Source: Mesorhizobium loti (GTDB taxonomy: Bacteria > Pseudomonadota > Alphaproteobacteria > Rhizobiales > Rhizobiaceae). Taken from it: a DNA stretch of 64,000 nt. A program made the translations under genes and the position numbers. The notes beneath the pieces are model-generated. The model was not told the DNA's origin. It searched no databases and was given only the letters and a program-made list of their open reading frames with translations. This document shows positions 59,841 through 64,000 of the stretch, one piece after another; positions within the stretch are counted from its first letter, which is position 1, and each line of letters starts with the position of its first letter. Location: positions 2,147,501 to 2,211,500 of the forward strand of contig NZ_CP033334.1 of the NCBI RefSeq assembly GCF_013170705.1, in the 5' to 3' direction.

Positions 59841-61022
59841 ATGACCGGCAAGACCGCGTTCGAGACCCGCTACGGCTTTCCCCGCAACGAGGTGCTGCTT
59901 TCCAACTGGCGCGTAAACCCGTTCAATCGATGGTCGTTCCAGAATCTGGGCGAACTGGTGCCGACAGCGCGCGTGGCCGCGGCGTCCGGCGGTGCCGAGG
60001 CACCCGCGCGCGATTTCGGTGTGTTGCTCGGTGAAAAGGTTTCGGTTGCCAGCGCTCCGGAGACGGTGGCGGACTTTCTCGTGCGCTCCAGCACCGATGC
60101 GCTGACGGTGATGAAGGGCGGAAAGGTGATCGGCGACTGGTTCGCGCCGCATATGGATTTCGGCGCCCGCCATATCATCTTCTCGATCAGCAAGTCGGTG
60201 ACCGCCATTATCGCCGGCATATTGGAAGGCGAGGGCGTGTTCGATCCGGAAGCGCCGGTGACGACCTACATCCCCGAAGCCACCGGCTCGGCCTATGGCG
60301 ATGCGAGTTGCCGGCATGTGCTCGACATGAGCGTCAGCCTCGATTTCGAGGAAGCCTATCTCGATCCGGAAAGCGCTTTCGCCCGCTACCGGCGCGCCAC
60401 GTTGTGGAATCCGGGCGGCGGCACGGAAAGCCTGCGCGAATTCATCCTGACCCTGCAGCGGCTGGCCGAGCCGCATGGCCAGACCTTCCGTTATCGCTCG
60501 CCCAATTCAGACCTGCTCGGCCTGTTGCTGGAACGGGCTTCCGGCCAGCGCTTCCCCGACTTGATGCGCGAGAAGCTGTGGCTGCCGCTTGGCGCCGTCA
60601 GCGAAGCCTCGATCGGCGTCGACATGGAAGGCACGGCGCGCACCGCCGGCGGTATTTCGGTGACGCCGCGCGACCTGGCGCGCGTCGGCGAAATGATGCG
60701 GCAAGGGGGCACCGCCAATGGTCGCCGCATCGTGTCCGAGACCTGGGTGCGCGACACGACAAGCACCGGCGGCAGTACGGAAGCCTGGCAGCGCGGCGCG
60801 ATGCTGCCGCTGTTCCCCAAGGGCCGTTACCGCAACAAATGGTACCAGACCGGACATGAGAATGGTGCCTATTGCGGCATCGGCATCCATGGCCAGTGGC
60901 TTTATATCGATCCCAGGACCGAAGTGGTGATCTCCAAGATGTCGTCGCAACCGGAGCCGGTCGATGACTCGCTTGATCTCGAGATCGTCGCCTTCTTCGA
61001 AGCGCTGAGCCGGATGATTTGA
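59841..61022 (+). CDS. Serine hydrolase of the beta-lactamase fold, second tandem copy
   Basis: This is a 393-residue paralog of the preceding gene. The SxxK motif is SISK at about 115-118, and the second motif is YRSPNSD, close to the family's YxN. Both proteins share the N-terminal block with PTA(E/R)V, the MDFGARHII/MDERTLHLS region and the CRHVLDM/VQHVLDM segment. An AAGGAAACG ribosome site precedes the start, 33 bases after the first copy. Two linked copies suggest two related amide substrates or a hetero-oligomer. Confidence 0.82.
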   Translation: MTGKTAFETRYGFPRNEVLLSNWRVNPFNRWSFQNLGELVPTARVAAASGGAEAPARDFGVLLGEKVSVASAPETVADFLVRSSTDALTVMKGGKVIGDWFAPHMDFGARHIIFSISKSVTAIIAGILEGEGVFDPEAPVTTYIPEATGSAYGDASCRHVLDMSVSLDFEEAYLDPESAFARYRRATLWNPGGGTESLREFILTLQRLAEPHGQTFRYRSPNSDLLGLLLERASGQRFPDLMREKLWLPLGAVSEASIGVDMEGTARTAGGISVTPRDLARVGEMMRQGGTANGRRIVSETWVRDTTSTGGSTEAWQRGAMLPLFPKGRYRNKWYQTGHENGAYCGIGIHGQWLYIDPRTEVVISKMSSQPEPVDDSLDLEIVAFFEALSRMI

Positions 61023-61054
61023 GTTGGGATGGTGAGCCGGTTTATCAAACGGCA

Positions 61055-61233
61055 GCGCCGCCCCTCACCGCCCTGCCGGGCACTTCTCCCCGTATAGTGA
61101 CGGGGAGAAGGGGCTGGCGGCAATGTCGGCTCGCTTCCTTGCGGCGTTGGTGATTGGCGTAGCCAATGACAGAGCGCCCTCTCCCCGTCACCATACGGGG
61201 AGAGGGCGCCGGCAGGCAGGTGAGGAGCAGCGC
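61055..61233. repeat. Long imperfect inverted repeat with two internal hairpins
   Basis: Outer arms at 61055-61079 and 61209-61233 are complementary with a few mismatches. Inside lie two hairpins: CTTCTCCCCG/CGGGGAGAAG (61083-61110) and a 14-base arm pair GCGCCCTCTCCCCG/CGGGGAGAGGGCGC (61174-61209). The two loops, TATAGTGA and TCACCATA, are reverse complements except for one base, so the second hairpin is an inverted copy of the first. This looks like a mosaic palindromic element of the kind scattered in Mesorhizobium. It fills most of the 332-base gap before tex, and nothing else is recognised there. Confidence 0.75.
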
Positions 61234-61354
61234 CGGCTTTCGACAGCAGACATGCTTTCCTGTGGACCGGCCGCGACGGTTGAAAGCGTCGCGGTTGGCG
61301 AGGTCGGCATCTGCGCCTATGGTCGCCGCTCTTTTCGACGAGAGTGGGAATGAC

Positions 61355-63673
61355 ATGGCATCCGACATCAAGCGCATCGCAGCCATCATCGCGGCCGAGA
61401 TCGCTGCCCGGCCCGAACAGGCGGCCGCGGCGATCGAACTGCTGGACGAGGGCGCGACGGTGCCGTTCGTGGCACGGTACCGCAAGGAAGTGACCGGCGG
61501 GCTTGACGATACGCAATTGCGCGACCTTGCCGAGCGGCTCGCCTATCTGCGTGAGCTCGACGCCCGCCGCGACACCATCCTGGGCTCGATCCGCGAACAG
61601 GGCAAGCTGACGCAGGAGCTTGAGACCAAGATCGCCGCCGCCGCTACCAAGGCGGAGCTGGAGGACATCTATCTGCCCTACAAGCCCAAGCGCCGCACCA
61701 AGGCCGAGATCGCCAGGGAGCGCGGGCTGGGGCCGCTGGCGGAGGCCATTCTTGCCGACCGTTCCCTGGTGCCCGCCGAACTGGCGGTGGCCTATGTCAC
61801 CGAGGAGGTGGCCGATACCAAGGCAGCCCTTGAGGGCGCCCGCGACATCCTTTCTGAACAATTCGCCGAGAATGCCGATCTGGTCGGCAAGCTGCGCAGC
61901 TACATGAAGGAACGCGCTTTCATGCGGGCGCGGGTTGTCGACGGCAAGCAGGAGGCCGGCGCGAAATTCTCGGACTATTTCGATCATGTCGAGCGCTGGG
62001 CAAATGTGCCGAGCCACCGGGCGCTGGCCATGTTGCGCGGCCGCAACGAAGAGGTGCTGTCGCTCGACATCGAGGTCGACGCCGACGACACCTCGCCGGT
62101 GAAGCCGGTCGAGCGGATGATCGCCAACGCCTATGCCATCGGCGCCAGCCTGCCGGGCGACCGCTGGCTGATGGATGTGGCCGGCTGGACCTGGCGGATA
62201 AAACTGTCGCTGCACCTGACGCTGGACCTGATGCGCGATCTGCGCGAACGGGCCGAGGAAGAGGCGATCCATGTCTTCGCCCGCAATCTGAAGGATCTGC
62301 TGCTGGCCGCGCCAGCGGGTTCGCGGCCGACGATGGGGCTCGATCCCGGCATCCGCACCGGCGTCAAGGTGGCCGTGGTCGACGGTACCGGCAAGCTGGT
62401 GGCGACCACGACGGTCTATCCGTTCCCGCCGAAGAACGACGTTCGCGGCACGCAGGCGGAACTCGCCAAACTCATCCGCCTGCACAAGGTCGAGCTGATT
62501 TCGATCGGCAACGGCACCGGGAGCCGCGAGACGGAAAAGCTGGTCGCCGACATGCTGTCCGACATGCCTTCCGACGGCGGACCCAAGCCGCTCAAGGTCA
62601 TCGTCAGCGAGGCGGGCGCCTCGGTCTACTCGGCGTCGGCAGCGGCGGCGGCGGAATTCCCCGGTCTGGACGTGTCGCTGCGCGGCGCGGTGTCGATCGC
62701 GCGGCGCTTGCAGGATCCGCTCGCCGAACTGGTCAAGATCGAACCCAAGTCGATCGGCGTCGGCCAGTATCAGCATGACGTCGACCAGTATCGGCTCGGC
62801 CGCTCGCTGGAGGCGGTGGTCGAGGACGCGGTCAACGCCGTCGGCGTCGATCTCAACACCGCTTCGGCGCCGTTGCTGGCGCGCGTTTCGGGCCTTGGCG
62901 CGTCGCTTGCCGACGCTATCGTCGCGCATCGCGACGCGACCGGTCCCTTCGCCAGCCGCAAGGACCTGCTCAAGGTGCCACGGCTTGGGCCGCGCGCGTT
63001 CGAGCAATCCGCCGGCTTTCTGCGCATTGCCAATGGCAGCGAGCCGCTCGATGCCTCGTCGGTCCACCCGGAAGCCTATGGGGTGGCGAAGAAGATCGTC
63101 GCCGCCTGCGGCCGTGATGTGCGTTCGCTGATGGGCGACAGCGCCGCGCTCAAGGCGCTCGACCCGCGCGTCTTCGTCGACGAGCGTTTCGGCCTGCCGA
63201 CGGTCCGCGACATTCTTGCCGAGCTGGAAAAGCCTGGACGCGACCCGCGCCCCGGCTTCAAGACGGCGACCTTTGCCGACGGCATTGATGACATCAAGGA
63301 TCTGAAGCCAGGCATGCTGCTGGAAGGCACCGTCACCAATGTCGCGGCCTTCGGCGCCTTTGTCGATATCGGGGTGCACCAGGACGGCCTGGTGCACGTC
63401 TCGCAACTGGCCGACCGTTTCATCAAGGATGCGCATGAGGTGGTCAAGGCGGGCGACGTGGTGAAGGTGCGCGTCGTCGATGTCGATATCAAGCGCAAGC
63501 GCATCGCGCTTTCCATGCGCAAGGACGGCGGTGAGGCGTCAAAAGGTGGGCCCCGCGACAATGGCGGCGGCAGGCCGGCGCCACGTGGCCCGACACCGCA
63601 ACGCCAGCCGGAGCGGCCGGCCCAGCAGGGCGCGTTTGGTGCCGCGTTGGCGGATGCGCTGAAGCGGAAGTAG
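61355..63673 (+). CDS. tex: Tex-like RNA-binding transcription accessory protein
   Basis: The protein has 772 residues from the ATG at 61355, the family's usual length; a frame from 61166 would run through the inverted repeat and is rejected. Domains in order: helical N-terminal region ([20 protein letters not shown]), YqgF-like nuclease-fold domain ([20 protein letters not shown]), helix-hairpin-helix motifs ([20 protein letters not shown]), and a C-terminal S1 RNA-binding domain ([20 protein letters not shown], then [14 protein letters not shown]). The tail is Gly/Pro/Arg-rich. Tex binds nucleic acid and affects transcription and stress tolerance. Confidence 0.95.
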   Translation: MASDIKRIAAIIAAEIAARPEQAAAAIELLDEGATVPFVARYRKEVTGGLDDTQLRDLAERLAYLRELDARRDTILGSIREQGKLTQELETKIAAAATKAELEDIYLPYKPKRRTKAEIARERGLGPLAEAILADRSLVPAELAVAYVTEEVADTKAALEGARDILSEQFAENADLVGKLRSYMKERAFMRARVVDGKQEAGAKFSDYFDHVERWANVPSHRALAMLRGRNEEVLSLDIEVDADDTSPVKPVERMIANAYAIGASLPGDRWLMDVAGWTWRIKLSLHLTLDLMRDLRERAEEEAIHVFARNLKDLLLAAPAGSRPTMGLDPGIRTGVKVAVVDGTGKLVATTTVYPFPPKNDVRGTQAELAKLIRLHKVELISIGNGTGSRETEKLVADMLSDMPSDGGPKPLKVIVSEAGASVYSASAAAAAEFPGLDVSLRGAVSIARRLQDPLAELVKIEPKSIGVGQYQHDVDQYRLGRSLEAVVEDAVNAVGVDLNTASAPLLARVSGLGASLADAIVAHRDATGPFASRKDLLKVPRLGPRAFEQSAGFLRIANGSEPLDASSVHPEAYGVAKKIVAACGRDVRSLMGDSAALKALDPRVFVDERFGLPTVRDILAELEKPGRDPRPGFKTATFADGIDDIKDLKPGMLLEGTVTNVAAFGAFVDIGVHQDGLVHVSQLADRFIKDAHEVVKAGDVVKVRVVDVDIKRKRIALSMRKDGGEASKGGPRDNGGGRPAPRGPTPQRQPERPAQQGAFGAALADALKRK

Positions 63674-64000
63674 CTACCACGCCAGGACGGACGGCTCCTT
63701 CTCAACCTGGCTCAGCAGCCAGTCGCGAAAACTGGCGACCGGGGGATGGCCGCGTTTGTCGTGCGGGACGACGAGATAATAGGCGCTGCGGCTTTGCATG
63801 GGCTGGCCGGGCGCCGGCACAAGCTGGCCGCGCTGCAATTCGCCTGCGATGAGCAGCAGCGGCAGGAGCGCGACGCCAAGCCCTTCCATGCAGGCCTGGG
63901 CGGCGGTGCCGAACTGCTCGAACTGCATGCCGGGCCCGGTCGGCGCGCTCAGGCCCTGATGCTCGAACCATTCGGTCCAGGCACCGGGGCGCGTTGCCAT
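63674..64000 (-). CDS. LysR-type regulator, C-terminal part (GcvA-like), truncated by the window edge
   Basis: About 108 residues of the substrate-binding domain are visible, and the gene continues right of the window; the first ATG here is probably internal. FEQFGTAAQACMEGLGVALL, then PLLLIAGELQRGQLVPAPGQ, and YYLVVPHDKRGHPPVASFRD, then WLLSQVE, are typical of the GcvA-like LysR group. Its stop codon directly abuts the tex stop with no bases between, so the two convergent genes share no spacer for a terminator. Confidence 0.78.
   Translation of the reverse strand: MATRPGAWTEWFEHQGLSAPTGPGMQFEQFGTAAQACMEGLGVALLPLLLIAGELQRGQLVPAPGQPMQSRSAYYLVVPHDKRGHPPVASFRDWLLSQVEKEPSVLAW

Noticed and set aside
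58515-60476. 653-codon minus-strand frame opposite the serine hydrolases
   Set aside because: It spans two well-defined plus-strand genes and a terminator and has no recognisable motif.
60902-63436. 844-codon open frame on the minus strand opposite tex
   Set aside because: The composition is that of an antisense shadow, and Tex on the other strand has all its domains and normal length.
1-64000. CRISPR arrays, tRNA or rRNA genes
   Set aside because: No regularly spaced repeats and no tRNA- or rRNA-like segments were noticed in the parts read; a covariance-model scan would be needed to be certain.

Overview
The window looks like a chromosomal segment of a Mesorhizobium-type alphaproteobacterium (Rhizobiales). 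It is GC-rich, and it carries a flagellar gene set found together in rhizobia and their relatives: visN/visR, rem, motC, motE, motD(fliK), flaF/flbT and the DUF1217 protein next to flgF. Gene order follows, from memory, the Sinorhizobium meliloti flagellar/motility region, with three clear differences described below. Copies of palindromic repeats typical of rhizobial genomes are also present.

Layout. Positions 1-1401 hold the end of a DUF1365 gene and a cyclopropane-fatty-acid synthase gene. Positions 1473-4694 (minus strand) carry a FliJ-like gene, fliR and flhA. Positions 4867-17189 form a non-flagellar block of about 12 kb: monooxygenase, MarR regulator, NAD-dependent epimerase, cupin, ClC channel, XRE-cupin regulator, a polyamine-type ABC transporter, a PuuB-like FAD oxidoreductase, a second cupin and an MFS exporter. 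From 17529 to 43863 the minus strand is almost entirely flagellar. In transcription order it reads DUF1217, flgF, fliI, a membrane protein of unknown role, flgB, flgC, fliE, flgG, flgA, flgI, motE, flgH, fliL, fliP, two flagellins, fliF, fliH-like, motB, motC, fliK, a lytic transglycosylase, rem, flgE, flgK, flgL, flaF, flbT, flgD, fliQ. Divergently, 44025-48858 (plus) carries motA, fliM, fliN, fliG, flhB and a small conserved gene. The master regulators visN and visR (minus, 48974-50451) converge on it.

The right end (50899-61022) is a second metabolic block: acetylpolyamine amidohydrolase with its TetR regulator, a YtcJ-like amidohydrolase, a complete PotABCD-type transporter and two tandem serine hydrolases of the beta-lactamase fold. 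After a long inverted repeat comes tex, then the C-terminal end of a LysR regulator running off the window.

How it fits together. Known rhizobial regulation runs VisN/VisR, then Rem, then structural genes, with FlbT/FlaF acting on flagellin mRNA. All four regulators are here. The export apparatus (FlhA, FlhB, FliP, FliQ, FliR, FliI, FliH-like, FliJ-like), the MS/C ring (FliF, FliG, FliM, FliN), the stator (MotA, MotB, MotC, MotE), rod, rings, hook and filament are nearly complete. No fliO, flgJ, fliD or fliS was seen. The two metabolic blocks both centre on polyamine-type uptake plus oxidation or deacylation.

Most interesting signals: the fliQ/flhA operon is split by the 12-kb metabolic block; a cluster of CtrA-type sites sits upstream of one flagellin only; stem-loops lie in both flagellin leaders; two flagellar genes appear to use TTG starts; the DUF1217 protein has an internal duplication; and the acylated-amine uptake and hydrolysis locus has no characterised equivalent known to me.
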